From Garcia nutans (lineage: Eukaryota; Streptophyta; Magnoliopsida; Malpighiales; Euphorbiaceae): 64,000 nucleotides of DNA. How positions within the stretch are numbered: the stretch's first letter is position 1; every line of letters starts with the position of its first letter. The notes under the pieces were generated by a model. It saw only the letters and a list, made by a program, of their open reading frames with translations. It made no database searches and had not been told where the DNA came from. This document shows positions 1 to 10,105 of the stretch, in pieces. Location of the stretch: the NCBI GenBank assembly GCA_947685225.1, contig CANTUV010000062.1, positions 10,746,501-10,810,500 on the forward strand, read 5' to 3'. The position numbers and the translations under genes were made by a program.

Positions 1-2284
1 ATATATTTCTCAATTGTTTCATAATTCATGTAAAGCAAACACAAGCATGGACCCAAATGATATAATATGTTATTCAAATTTCAGAGTTACTGTTCTGATC
101 CATATTGACACACAGTGTCTAGCCCGAAGGAAAGTGACGCCCAACATCTAGCCCAAAAGTAAATTATAGTGATATCCAGCATCTAGCCAGAAGGCAAGTG
201 ACGTCCAATGTTTAGCCCGAAGGCAAATCAAATAGTTGTTAAAAAGCTAGCATCGAAGGCAAATAATAAGGATAACCTCATAGGCATGCCGTCAAACACA
301 AAACTCTACAAATTGAATAATATACTAGGCACACAATTAATTCACATTTATCATTATCAATCTCTTTCTCATTTTCTCATAATCAAAGCAAGGAAAATCG
401 CCTCATTTTTTATTATTTATTAGGCACATTACCTTATTTTCTCATCTTTTTCTCACTTTTCTCATTTTTCTCATTTATGGCAATATCAATTCACCACATT
501 TTATCATATCATCACATTGCATCACATTTTACCTTAAAATTCACCGCCCAAATATTTTGGGTAATTTCACATAATCCACATATGATTTACATTTTATACA
601 CTTTAGCCATTACCAATGGCTTTTTAACAATGCCCTTAATGCATACACAACAAATGCTATTACCCAAACACTTTGGGTCATTTTCACATAATACACATAT
701 TTCACATTTTACATAATTTAGCCATTAATAATAGCTTTTCACAATGCATTTAATGCATATATGATATTACACATGTCATAGCATATTATTCATACATGTT
801 CCATGTATTAAGTATCTTAACACATTTTTCAATCCAAATGCAAATATAATCAATTCATCCAAAGTTTGTACATACTTCTAAGAGTAACCAAAAGCAAGCT
901 CAAACACCACCTCCAACCTTCTCTTCCAACTTGCCCTTCAGCACTAGGATGGGACAAATCAACTCTCCTCAATGCCTATATCAAATGTGATAATAAATAA
1001 TCATTTAGTATTACATTTTAAGACATTTCCAATCTTAAATCATAATTAAACACCATTCAAACAAAAATTTTAAAGTTAAGGCTAACCTCACTTTAACTTT
1101 GGAATACCATACAGGCTATTCAATTTGATATTCTAAGTTTATTTATATTATTAAAAATATATTTTAACATGTTTAAACTAATTACATTACAAAAACACAT
1201 ATTTATAACCAAAACCCTAAAATGGCATAACATTCACTATTGAATGTTTTCTATTCCAGCTCAATCCAATTATTATTTTAAGCTTATATTCATCACTTTT
1301 ATCATTATAGAATATTCTTTAACTAATAAAATTAAACAATTCAATAACTTTGAAAAATCACTTTTCCAAAACCCTAAATCAACACTTCCATTTTCAAACT
1401 CCAATCAAACTCAACCAAATCTAATATTGACTTTAAAATACTTGTTTATACATCAAAATAACTCATTTAGAATCAATTTGCACAATTAAAACCTATGGTT
1501 TCTCAAACCCTAAAAGTCCATAACCCTAAATTCTCTCTCTTCACCAATCTTAACCAAAACTCAACCATTTCTTTAATTCAACCTTAAAATCATTACTAAC
1601 TACCCAAAATAACTTCATTCATATCCAAATAGATAATTATAATAGACTATTTCAACAACACAAAATTCACATATTCTTAATTTTATGAAAATTCAAGGAA
1701 AAAAGTTAGAAAGTTTACTAATTTTGGTGGAAAATACCAAATCTTCAATTAAAACCTTGAGTATCTATCAATTTTTGGAAGACTAGATGAAGAAAAATCT
1801 TGTCTTTAAACCTCCATGGAATTCAGCCTTGAAGAAAGAAAAAGAAGAAGATGAACAAAGATATTAATTTCTCTTTCCTTCCACTCATTTATATCCATAT
1901 ATATATTTTTTATTTTAATAATTTTTAATAATTTATTTAATTAATAAAAATTTAAAATTCATATTTCCATTCAAAAATAAAATATTTATGAATTATTTTT
2001 AAAATTTTCAATTTCTAAAGTATATTTACTAAAATACCTTTTGACTTTGACTTTTTCTTTAAAAAGTGTTGACTTTTTGTTGACTTTATATATTATGTAT
2101 ATTTTGTTTATATATCACATATACATTTCACTTTTTCATTTAAAATTCCTTCACTTTTATTTAAAATTATTTATTTGATTTATCCAATTATTTTATAATT
2201 TATTTTATTAAATTTCAAAAATTAAGACTTTTTAAAAATTAGGACTATTACAATATGAAATTTTCAAAAATTAGGGCTATTTCA
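1..2284 (-). repeat. Minus-strand LTR fragment (probably Ty3/gypsy)
   Basis: No coding sequence is convincing here; the short ORFs are AT-rich chance frames. Four imperfect copies of a motif around 'tagcccgaaggcaa' lie at about 119-228. On the minus strand the stretch would begin TGAAATAGCCC at 2284, with a second similar block (TAATAGTCCTAATTTTT) just inside, as seen at the start of several plant gypsy LTRs. It ends in CA on the plus strand and abuts the sequence CTCAG, which also occurs in the downstream LTR copy at 3685. That fits insertion of this element into the 5' LTR of the next element. The left end is outside the window. Assignment to gypsy is inference. Confidence 0.4.
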
Positions 2285-2340
2285 CTCAGGTCCTTGACAA
2301 TTCATATCAAAGATAAATTTTATCTATAAGACCAAACAAG

Positions 2341-2856
2341 ATGAGTAATCTAATAGAAACTCAAATGGTGGCAGATTTCATTTTGGTAGCCCGGCTTCAA
2401 GAAATAATACGTTGCTATGATTTTAACATTATAAGACTTAGTTGTATCCAAATGAAGTTAGAAGAGGAATTTAACATCAAATTATTGAGAACACTTGTGC
2501 AGGAGCAGATTCTGAAATATTTTGACACTCTAGATGATGACGATGATAATGAACAAGAAAGAGAAGAAGAGTTACCACAGGCTGCCAAAGAAGTTTCTGC
2601 AAATACAATTCGTTTTGTGGAGCAAAGAGAAGAAGAATTTAATGAATTCCAAAATAGTGGAACTCCTACAACAGCCAATGTGGAAAAACCAAAAAAATTT
2701 GGGAAAAACAATGTTGAAAGCCTCAAATCGTGCACTGAAATTGTGTCTCCGTCGACTCAATTGGGTAAGATTGATTTATGTTTTGATTCTTTCTTGTGCA
2801 AGGCTGAAATTGATAAAAAATATGATTTAAGTAGTACAATTGAGAAATTGTTGTAA
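2341..2856 (+). CDS. ORF of 171 codons with DEK-C-like N-terminus, in gag position
   Basis: The ORF starts 42 nt after the presumed 5' LTR end. Residues about 9-63 (MVADFILVARLQEIIR, then YDFNIIRLSCIQMKLEEEF and LVQEQILKYFDTL) follow the pattern of the plant DEK C-terminal/SWIB-associated N-terminal domain, a small helical DNA-binding module: a hydrophobic first helix, a D-x-N turn, then an LEEEF helix. An acidic run (DDDDDNEQEREEE, about 64-76) comes next, as in those proteins. The remainder (residues 77-171) is charged and low in recognisable motifs. I see no retroviral-type gag or CCHC knuckle. It may be a captured host gene fragment or a degenerate gag that resembles one; the DEK-C reading is by eye. 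Expression is unknown. Confidence 0.4.
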   Translation: MSNLIETQMVADFILVARLQEIIRCYDFNIIRLSCIQMKLEEEFNIKLLRTLVQEQILKYFDTLDDDDDNEQEREEELPQAAKEVSANTIRFVEQREEEFNEFQNSGTPTTANVEKPKKFGKNNVESLKSCTEIVSPSTQLGKIDLCFDSFLCKAEIDKKYDLSSTIEKLL

Positions 2857-2875
2857 CTATTTGTTGTAACTATGG

Positions 2876-3352
2876 GTGGATGTTTGGATCATATTTTTTA
2901 TGAATCTTAAGGAGAAAGACTTTGAAAGGTGGGGAAGACAAAAGAAAAAATTAAATTGCTTAAGAAGAATTCGTGCATTCAATGTGTTTGAGAAAATGTC
3001 AATTCGAAAAGAAGAATTCAATTCTTTGCTCAAACAGAATTTAAAACTTGCAATTAAGAAGCATGTACAATGGGTTTTGATTCAATGGTTGAAAATGCCT
3101 AAGCAGGAGCTACTTAATGAGGATATTGATTTCATTCATCCTCAATTTCTTGAAGTTTTCCTTAAGGACAAGGAAAATCTTCAAGGCCAGGGTAATATCA
3201 TGACCCTATTGCAAATAGACCAAGTTTCTATTGCAATCATTGGGTCATCAATGAGAAGAATAGCCTATAATTCGGTTAATGAGGATGCTGATGTGTTGAT
3301 GAAGCAACCATTGTCCAGCTGGAAGAATTTGGTTGGAAGAAAGGAGTCATAG
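2876..3352 (+). pseudogene. Gypsy polyprotein C-terminal remnant (chromodomain-like)
   Basis: The frame contains VLIQWLKMPKQELLNEDID at about residues 67-85 and, a little later, LKDKENLQGQGNIM. This is the order seen at the end of plant Ty3/gypsy polyproteins, where a degenerate chromodomain (VLIQWKGLP..ATWED) precedes an LEDKVNLQGEGN-like tail. The upstream part of the frame is not recognisable. The ATWED tryptophan is missing and the frame around FLEVFLKDK looks altered. It sits directly upstream of the 3' LTR, where this part of the polyprotein should be. Moderate confidence in the family, low in exact limits. Confidence 0.4.
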
Positions 3353-3359
3353 TGCACTG

Positions 3360-3699
3360 TGATTGGTTCTTATGAGTTGTAGTTTTACAGCTGTAATTTC
3401 TATAGAGCAACACGATGGATGGAAAGAGAGTTATATATTAGCAATTGTATTGTTACAAATTATCAAAAGAAATACAATTGAATCTCTTTTATCTCTCAAT
3501 TTTGTTCTCTTTCCCTATCTCTTCTTCTTCTTCTTCTGTGCTTCTCTGTTCTTCTCTTCTCCTTCTTCCTCCTTCTCTATTCATCATCATCTTCTTATTC
3601 CTCTCATTACTTCTTCTTCTTCATTCTTTTCCTCTATTTCTCTGTTTGGCTTGCATTTAATTATAGTTTTGCTGCTGCCAAACACTCAGGTCCTTGACA
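3360..3699 (+). repeat. 3' LTR remnant of the collapsed gypsy-like element
   Basis: A region around ataTTAGCAATTGTATTG is followed by a long CT-rich tract (3481-3650, many CTT repeats) and ends in GGTCCTTGACA. This R-U5-like layout is common in plant gypsy LTRs. The CT tract makes long low-complexity ORFs in two frames that should not be called genes. The left edge cannot be fixed from the sequence. The five bases after the end (aaaag, 3700-3704) would be the target duplication. Confidence 0.45.
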
Positions 3700-3850
3700 A
3701 AAAGCTAAATCACCACTATGACCAATGCAATCAACAAAGAAAGCTTCTTCATAACCCAGAGCCCTTTTAATAAAGTCAACCCTAACTCAAGAACACAAAG
3801 TCTCAGAAAGAAAAACAAAGTTTGGCCTCTTATGTAGAACCAGTTCTTTG

Positions 3851-4314
3851 TAGGGGTGGACAAAAAAACCGTGAAAACCGAACCGACCGAGAAACCGACC
3901 GAAAATCGACCGAAAAATCAGTTAACCTACTGGTCTGTTCGGTTTTTGGTTCTAAATTACATCAAACCAAAAATATTTGGTCGGCTAGCGGTTTCATTGC
4001 TCAGAAAATCGAACCGATCGAATTTTTTTGGTCTAAACCCAAACCGCTGGTTTATAATGAAACCGACCGAATTTTTTTTGTCTAAACCAAATTTTTTGGT
4101 CTAAACCGAAGCCGACCAAATTTTTTTGGTCTAAACCAATTTTTTCGGTCTAAACCGAAACCCACCAAAACTGACCGAATTTTTTTGGCTCGGTTTTTAC
4201 TCGGTTTCTACTTTTGTTCGGTCAGTTTCGGTTACTAATATATTTGCTCAGTTTTTATTCGGTTTTTGCAGTTTGGTTCGGTTCGGCCAACCGAACAAAA
4301 AATGTCCACCCCTA
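3851..4314. mobile_element. hAT-type MITE, 464 bp
   Basis: Perfect 11 bp terminal inverted repeats TAGGGGTGGAC / GTCCACCCCTA at 3851-3861 and 4304-4314, flanked by a perfect 8 bp direct repeat GTTCTTTG at 3843-3850 and 4315-4322. An 8 bp duplication with TAGGGGTG-type ends is diagnostic of the hAT superfamily. The interior has no transposase and is a series of CCGA/TCGG and AACCGAA/TTCGGTT motifs that give strong self-complementarity. It sits inside the LINE endonuclease frame. Confidence 0.92.
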
Positions 4315-4395
4315 GTTCTTTGAGGAACTGTATTGCACGTGGGTTGCCAAGCCCATGGTAGTTCCACCTAAGGCAACTCATGGCGATTGGCGGGC

Positions 4396-5424
4396 CTAGA
4401 TTCTAGCACCCGCCTGAAAATAATTTTTTGATGATGAATCTCCTGTGTGGAATTTAATAAAGTCGTTAGAAGATACCCGCCTCCTTTTTGTTTCAACTAT
4501 AACCAAATGACAATTCCCTTTATCGTTGGCAACTTCACTTAATTCTGTAATTTCCATAGGTTGAACATTATTTTTAGACAAACTATCAGCAACATCGCAA
4601 GTAGTTTCCATTGGGCATGCAGTGACAGCATCCTCAATTGAACTTCTCAACCATTTATCTCCACTTATTGAAGTCAATCTTCTATTAGGAGCCCTGAGCC
4701 AAGGTCTAAAGGGTTTGCTTTTCGAATTAATGGATGAGTCAAAATTTTTACCACAAAATCGATCAGTGTGGTCTAAAAAACCACAGATAAAGCAATAAGG
4801 AGGCAACCTTTCATATTTGAAAGGAATCCACAAGTCAACTCCATCCTCCCCTTTCACTTTCATCATAGTTTTCAATGGTTGATGAACATCAAATTTTACC
4901 CTGATAAGAACAAAAGGCCTTTAAATTCCATTCAAACTGTTAGGATCAGTTTCTACACAGGCTTTAATGAAGTATCCAATCTGAATAATTGCCTTCTCAT
5001 TCATAAAACCCCAAGGAAGGTCAAAAACTTGAACCCAAATTAAAGTGTGAAAAAGCGGGACTTTTGGTTGGTTGATCTTGATGGTTTAATTTGCGTAGGA
5101 TAAGAAGGTGCTGATTTAAAGTCCACGGACTCATACTTAGGATTCTGTTCAAGTCATATTCATGAAAAAATTGAAAGAGTTACAAGGAATTGCCCAAATT
5201 TCTTATGTTAACCCTTTACCCCACCTTCACAAAGATGCAATTATATGCTGCATGGCCGCGAAATTGACGATTCTATCAGTTAGAAATCTGCCAACCAAAC
5301 AAAGATTCATATTAGCTAGGGGTGGATCAATTCCCGACTCCAGGCGCACCACTCCATCAACTTCAGCTGCCAGAGCCAAAGTTTGCAAAGCCTCCCCAAC
5401 ATAACCAAGATCTTCGTTGCTCAT
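4396..5424 (-). pseudogene. LINE ORF1: DUF4283 plus CCHC zinc-knuckle protein, degraded
   Basis: ORF1 of plant L1 elements encodes the RNA-binding chaperone of the ribonucleoprotein. The intact 3' piece (4875-4396, 159 codons) contains KYERLPPYCFICGFLDHTDRFC, the zf-CCHC_4 motif (C-x2-C-x4-H-x4-C). Upstream on the same strand, the frame from MSNEDLGYVGEALQTLALA at 5424 through RFLTDRIVNFAAMQHIIASL and the later VFDLPWGFMNEKAIIQIGYF is the DUF4283 region. It is broken by several in-frame stops between about 5200 and 4880. The ORF1 stop at 4396 and the ORF2 start at 4381 are close together, as expected. Non-functional. Confidence 0.75.
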
Positions 5425-5597
5425 TGTACCAAGAAATTGAAAGACTTGAAATTATCGGCAGAAGAACGATAACCACAAGCAGAAACACAGAGATAAAAGA
5501 ACTACGGCAAGAACGATTAATAACCACAACTAGACACAAACCCTAGAAACATGGTCATAAAGACAAACGGGAGAAAACTTACTACGCTAGGATAAGA

Positions 5598-6806
5598 CCT
5601 TTTTAAAATATTATTTATTTGACTTTTTGTGCTTATAAATTTATTATATATATATATATTATAATTTTAATTTTTATAAACAAAATCTTGATTTTGTATA
5701 TGACGGGTGACATTTCTCGTAATAATCAATCTTTCTTATATGAAGTGTCAAAATGTAAATTGGTTAGGACACTCTACTGCTGGGCTAAATTCCAATGTGA
5801 AATTATATCAAAATATTTTAATATTATTTAAACATTATTCATATTCTTACATAATTCATTGAAACAATATTCATAAAATAAAATTATGATTAAAATAAAT
5901 TTAAAATATAAAAATATTAAATAAATATTTATAAAAATATGCAAAAAATTACACATTTAAATCAACATGGAGGAGAAAATGATTATGTTTTAGACTTTAG
6001 TATTGAACTTAATAATAATGAGAAAGAATGAAAGAAATGATATAAAACAGTCAATATAAGTTTTGCAATAAAATCTTTTGAAAAATAGGTATAAATTTAT
6101 TTTTATTTTTTTAGGAAAAAAATTAATAAAAATAGTAATTTTTATTTTATTAAGATTATATTATTTTAGTTAAACCAATTTTAGTGATTCGTGTGTAAAT
6201 CTATTAAATAATTTATTTTAAATTTTACTATAAACAAATGGATAATGATACGAAACTCATTTGAGTATCAATCATAATCCACTAATTTTATGGTTGTTTT
6301 TGCATATGTTATGACTCATTTGACACCCATTTTGGAAACAAGTATTAACATTCTTTTCCTTTAGAACATTGAAGGGTTACGTTACTATTTTCCTTTGTGT
6401 ATGGACGCGTTGACAACACAGTTTGAAAAAAGTCAAGCTCTCTATATCATATATGTGTGTATATATATATATATATATAAATATCTTCGCTCATATCATT
6501 TAAATTATAATATTAAAGATATTAATTTTCATTATTTTTATTTTTAAATTTTATTTTGTGATTGGCTAGGTCATGAATCCGGTCTATAATAAAATTTTCA
6601 CACACACACACACATATATATATATATTATGTTTGATATGTTCGATTAATTCTAAAAAAAGAGTATGGCGGTATGGCTTGAAACAATCATATACTTTTTC
6701 TTTTTCTTTTTCTTTTTTTATAATAACAGTTATATTTATTTTGTTGTATAGGAATTAATAATTTTATATTTCATTTTATTTTTTTATTTGGTAAAATTTT
6801 TTGCAG
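5598..6806. other. AT-rich stretch upstream of the HMA gene, no gene seen
   Basis: No coding sequence is supported. Two TTGAC (W-box core) motifs, at about 6408-6412 and in ttgaaaaaagtcaagc at about 6423-6438, are followed by ctctatatcatat and a TA microsatellite (6459-6478). This could be a promoter remnant of the downstream gene. Microsatellites lie at 5645-5658 (TA) and 6600-6626 (CA then TA). The motif calls are weak. Confidence 0.25.
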
Positions 6807-7672
6807 AAAAAAATGGTGCTGAAGGTTTAGATGAAGTGCGAGAAATGCCGGGCTGAGGCACTCAAGGTTGCGGCGAAAGCTGAAGGTAAGCTGAAGGGAA
6901 AAAAAATTCTTGTGATTGCTTTTTTAATTCATTAAAAATATTCTGCCTCAGCTTAATTAATTTATGCACTTATAAATTATTACTGAGAAATGGGTGCAAG
7001 GGTGACATATTTGGGAATAGAAAGAGAAAACAAAGAAAAAGTGGTGATCGTCGGAGATGAAGTTGACCCCATTGACCTCGCTCGGAGCTTGGGTAAGAAA
7101 GTTGGCCCCAGTGGCAGAATTACCATAGGGTCGTGTGTGGTCACACGACCCATACACGACCCCCCCTCACCGGTGGCAAGAAGGGAGACCACCGGTGGTG
7201 CAAAACTCAGCCCCCCCATTGATGGGGGCTAAGTTTGCACAGTTATTCGCAGCGAAGGGTTGAAGAACCCTTCGCTGCAAATAAAATTTATTTTTTTTAA
7301 ATTGGTCCCTGGCGAAAAGACGCCGTTTCGCCAGGGACGCATTTATTTTTTTTTAATTTAGCCCCTATCGAAAAGATGTCGTTTCGATAGGGGCTAAATT
7401 AGAAAAAAAAATAAATGAGAGGGACCGATTTAAAAAAATTAATAGGGCTGCGTGAAAAAATCACGCAGCTCTTGTCTCTGCCTTCCTCCCCCAGCAGCCC
7501 TCACCCCACTCCCAGTCAGGCAAGCCACAGCTCCACCAGAGCCGAGGTACCGCCGGCCACTCTTTCCTCATCGGACTACAGCTGCACGCCGACCCCCCTA
7601 AGCAAAAATCTGGTTTCGCCACTGGTTGGCCCTACCCATATTCTTAGCGTTGCACCCATTGGTGTTGAGTAA
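6807..7672 (+). pseudogene. Heavy-metal-associated (HMA) domain protein gene, HIPP-like, broken
   Basis: Plant HMA/HIPP proteins bind metal ions through a small ferredoxin-like domain. One exon follows ttttttgcag at 6807: MVLKV-stop-MKCEKCRAEALKVAAKAE. It has the CxxC metal-binding pair (CEKC) intact but a TAG at 6828-6830 where Asp or a similar residue is usual. A GT donor at 6886 and AG acceptor at 6999-7000 bound a 115 bp intron. The next exon reads VTYLGIERENKEKVVIVGDE then VDPIDLARSLGKKVGP. A hAT-type insertion follows at 7109-7624; after it, and discounting one 8 bp duplication, the frame resumes as THILSVAPIGVE with a stop at 7670-7672. Joining the two exons at these splice sites shifts the frame by one base. 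Three independent defects (stop, frameshift, insertion) indicate a pseudogene. A first exon further upstream is likely but not identified. Confidence 0.75.
7109..7624. mobile_element. hAT-type non-autonomous element built of seven hairpins, 516 bp
   Basis: The ends are CAGTGGC (7109-7115) and GCCACTG (7618-7624), flanked by a perfect 8 bp duplication GTTGGCCC (7101-7108 and 7625-7632) that falls in the HMA gene. Perfect stems inside: 10 bp at 7128-7151, 9 bp at 7168-7197, 7 bp at 7209-7230, 13 bp at 7249-7278, 13 bp at 7305-7338, 19-20 bp at 7355-7400, and 9 bp at 7447-7469. The sixth stem extends further through T-rich and A-rich flanks. An outer pairing of 7299-7310 with 7420-7431 encloses stems five and six. 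It is strikingly GC-rich next to its surroundings. No transposase. The ORFs across it are artefacts of the repeats. Confidence 0.88.
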
Positions 7673-7910
7673 TGTGATTCATTATTGTGATATTATTATT
7701 ATCTACTTTCCTTTTGAAAAAATGTGTACTCTATTCGGTCAATTTTAAGTCATCTCATCTAATTCATATTCATTTGTTTAAATCCAATATACTATCCATC
7801 TACATCTATTATATATATATAAATAATTTAAAATAAATTTATATCCATTTAATTAACTTTAAATAAAAATTATTAGAAAAATCAAAAAATAGATATTATT
7901 TATTTACTAT
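7673..7910. other. 3' flank of the HMA pseudogene
   Basis: AT-rich sequence with no recognised element. It may include the 3' UTR of the broken HMA gene. Confidence 0.3.
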
Positions 7911-8221
7911 CAGCGAGGATGAAATTACGACTTCAAAAGAAGAAGAGTAACATTTTTCCTAAAATTCTAATTTTGCCTTTGCCTCTTTCTGTTCTTATCA
8001 TGGTATTTATTGTATCTTTCATATATAATTACCATATTGTAAATTTGTTAATGGGCAATCCTTATTTGTCAAAAAAAAATTAAGCTAACAAAAAATATAT
8101 ATTAATATATATGTGATAAATAAAATATTGAATTATGAATATAATATCTTAATAAATAGCTGAAATAAAAACACAATCACATAATATTAAAAGTAGAAAT
8201 TTTAAATTTGTAAATTTTCTC

Positions 8222-8238
8222 AATTTTTATTCTTATTT
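8222..8238. repeat. LINE target-site duplication, left copy
   Basis: 17 bp aatttttattcttattt, identical to 10691-10707. It brackets the LINE and marks its 5' truncation point. Confidence 0.85.
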
Positions 8239-8240
8239 TA

Positions 8241-9560
8241 CAGGAAGTAATTCACTCTATGCAACAGAGAATGGGAAAGCAGTCTTGGATGATTATTAAA
8301 ATTTACCTTAAAAAGGCATTTGACAGGCTCTCCTAGAGTTTTGTTGATGAAGCTCTCTCTCTTGCTGGCTTTTCTGATCATTGGAGATTTCTCATCAATC
8401 AATGTCTTCGTGCTTGTTCTATACAAGTTAAGTGGAATGGTATGTTGTCAGATGTTTTTATACCAACCAGAGGCATGAGGCAGGGCGATCCCATCTCACC
8501 TTATCTTTTTGTTCTGGGAATGGAGAGACTTGGACATATTATTCAGGATTCTGTCGATTCTTCTCTATGGAACTCATTTCTCATCTCTAGAAATGGGCCT
8601 AAGCTTTCTCATATGTTTTTTTGCCGATGATTTGCTACTTTTTTCTGAAGCTTCAGTTCAGTAAGTCACGGTTATTAAATATTGTTTGTCCAAATTCTGT
8701 TATAGTTTGAGTGAGCGGGTTAACTTTGGCAAATCTTCTATCTTCTTTTCGGCTAATACGAACCTTAAAGTTAGAAGGCAAATATCTGATCTTATAGGTA
8801 TCAAAGAAGTTGATTCTTTGGGTACTTATCTCGGTGTTCCTATGGTCACGGGCCGTCTCACTAAAGACCTTTATGATCCTTTATTAGAGAAAGTGGACAA
8901 ACATTTGGCAGGATGGAAATTGGGACTGCTCTCTTTTGCTGGACGCCTTACTCTTGCTAAGTCAGTTTTGTCAGCTCTTCCTAATCATATTATGCAGGTT
9001 TCGTTTCTTCCAAAATCTGTTTGCCATGCTTTTGATAAAAAAAAAAAGTTAGATCTTTCATTTGGGGTGATTTAAACATGCAATATAGAATTCATCTTGT
9101 TAATTGGGATACGGTGACTAAATCGGTTAGACTTGGTGGTTTGGGTATCCGTTCTTGTGTTGCTATAAATAAAGCTTTCTTTGCAAAGTTAGGTTGGAGG
9201 CTCTTAAATGACCCTAATGCACTTTGGGGGTAGATTTTAAATGGAAAATATGTGACAGGTCCATCATTTGTGGATAATTGGAGGAAGAAATCTAGCATGT
9301 CCCCAGTTTGGAGAGGTATTCTGGATGCTCTTCCTCTTTTGAAGAAAGGTCTGTTACATGTAGTATGCAGTGGTTTATCCACCAAATTCTGGACTGATTT
9401 ATGGCTTGGTGATACACCACTAATTTATCGGCAGTGCCAGATTCACATCGAGATAGACTTGTGGTTGATTATTAGAGCGGACAAGGTTGGAATTTCCATT
9501 TACTTTCTCTCTATTTGCCTTGGGATGTCTTGCTTTTATTACTTGCTGTTAGACTTATAG
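8241..9560 (+). pseudogene. LINE reverse transcriptase domain, frameshifted
   Basis: Visible RT blocks: GMRQGDPISPYLFVLGMERL at 8476-8535, then after a T-run frameshift ADDLLLFSEA (the catalytic [FYA]xDD block) at about 8620-8650. Next come VNFGKSSIFFSANT, YLGVPMVTGRL, LAGWKLGLLSFAGRLTLAKS and the linker to zf-RVT (GLGIRSCVAINKAFFAKLGW at about 9139). All are standard for plant L1 ORF2. The frame changes at least three times, so no full-length product is possible. Confidence 0.88.
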
Positions 9561-10105
9561 ATCCAGCTCTTGCTTCTGATTCTTTCGCTTGGTCTGTAAC
9601 GCCTAATGGTAAGTTTAGTGTTGCCTCAGCTTACCAATTGCAGATTACTGATAGTCATGCAGTCTCCGAATTTGACTGGTCGGATTTGTGGAATATTCAT
9701 ATCCCACAACGGATATGCTATTTCTTATGGATGTTTCAATGGCAACGGTTAATGACTAATGTCGAAAGACGTCGGACATGTTTTATCCTTGACAGCTCTT
9801 GTACTATTTGTGGCAATGAAGAATCTCTTGAACATCTGTTCCGTGATTGCTTTTCTATTTTGGATTTTTGGAATAATTTTTTGGATTCTCGCTCTTTGCA
9901 ATTATTGCATTCCCTGCCTGCTGATAGGTGGTTGATGATATCCAAAAAAATTTATTTCCCTTCTATTCCTGATTTTGATCCGGCAGCAGTTTTTGCTATT
10001 GGTTTATGGTATATATGGAAGTGTTTCAAGATATTGCTAAATCTAGTGAGTCTTTTAGGCACCAAGTTATGTTTTGGATCAAGGCTAATCATGAAGCTTG
10101 GTTGA
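9515..10105 (+). pseudogene. LINE zf-RVT region
   Basis: The frame contains DSFAWSVTPNGKFSVASAYQ, then WNIHIPQRICYFLWMFQWQRLMTN and CTICGNEESLEHLFRDC. This is the zinc-binding region between RT and RNase H in plant LINEs, with the C-x2-C ... H-x5-C pattern present. The frame is continuous for 196 codons and then passes into the RNase H frame by a shift near 10006-10105. Confidence 0.85.

Larger units (their letters stand above)
2285..3699 (+). mobile_element. Collapsed LTR retrotransposon, Ty3/gypsy-like
   Basis: Both ends carry CTCAGGTCCTTGACA: the left copy at 2285-2299 is the tail of a 5' LTR whose body is displaced by the preceding insertion, and the right copy at 3685-3699 ends a 3' LTR. 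Counting the chance flanking bases the identical block is 18 bp (2283-2300 and 3683-3700), exactly 1400 bp apart. Directly after the left copy, attcatatcaaag (2300-2312) resembles the initiator-Met primer-binding site TGGTATCAGAGC. The interior holds an ORF where gag should be, then a stretch resembling the C-terminal end of a gypsy polyprotein. Protease, reverse transcriptase and most of integrase are absent. The element interrupts the minus-strand LINE that resumes at 3700. Confidence 0.5.
3700..5597 (-). mobile_element. LINE (L1-type) 5' portion, minus strand, with nested MITE
   Basis: Reading leftwards: a probable 5' UTR (5597-5425), ORF1 (5424-4396), the start of ORF2 at 4381, and the endonuclease N-terminus continuing across a MITE insertion to 3700, where the gypsy-like element cuts it. 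ORF2 begins MSCLRWNYHGLGNPRAIQFL, the usual plant L1 endonuclease opening. After the MITE the frame resumes with LHKRPNFVFLSETL and later GHSGDLAF. The rest of ORF2 lies off the left edge or is lost. Internal stops show it is dead. Confidence 0.75.

Noticed and set aside
3363..3770. 135-codon ORF and an overlapping 71-codon ORF rich in Ser, Phe and Leu
   Set aside because: They are translations of the CTT-rich tract in an LTR and have no domain or codon structure.
5162..5546. Plus-strand ORFs of 80 and 74 codons
   Set aside because: They are antisense shadows of LINE ORF1, whose DUF4283 blocks read on the minus strand.
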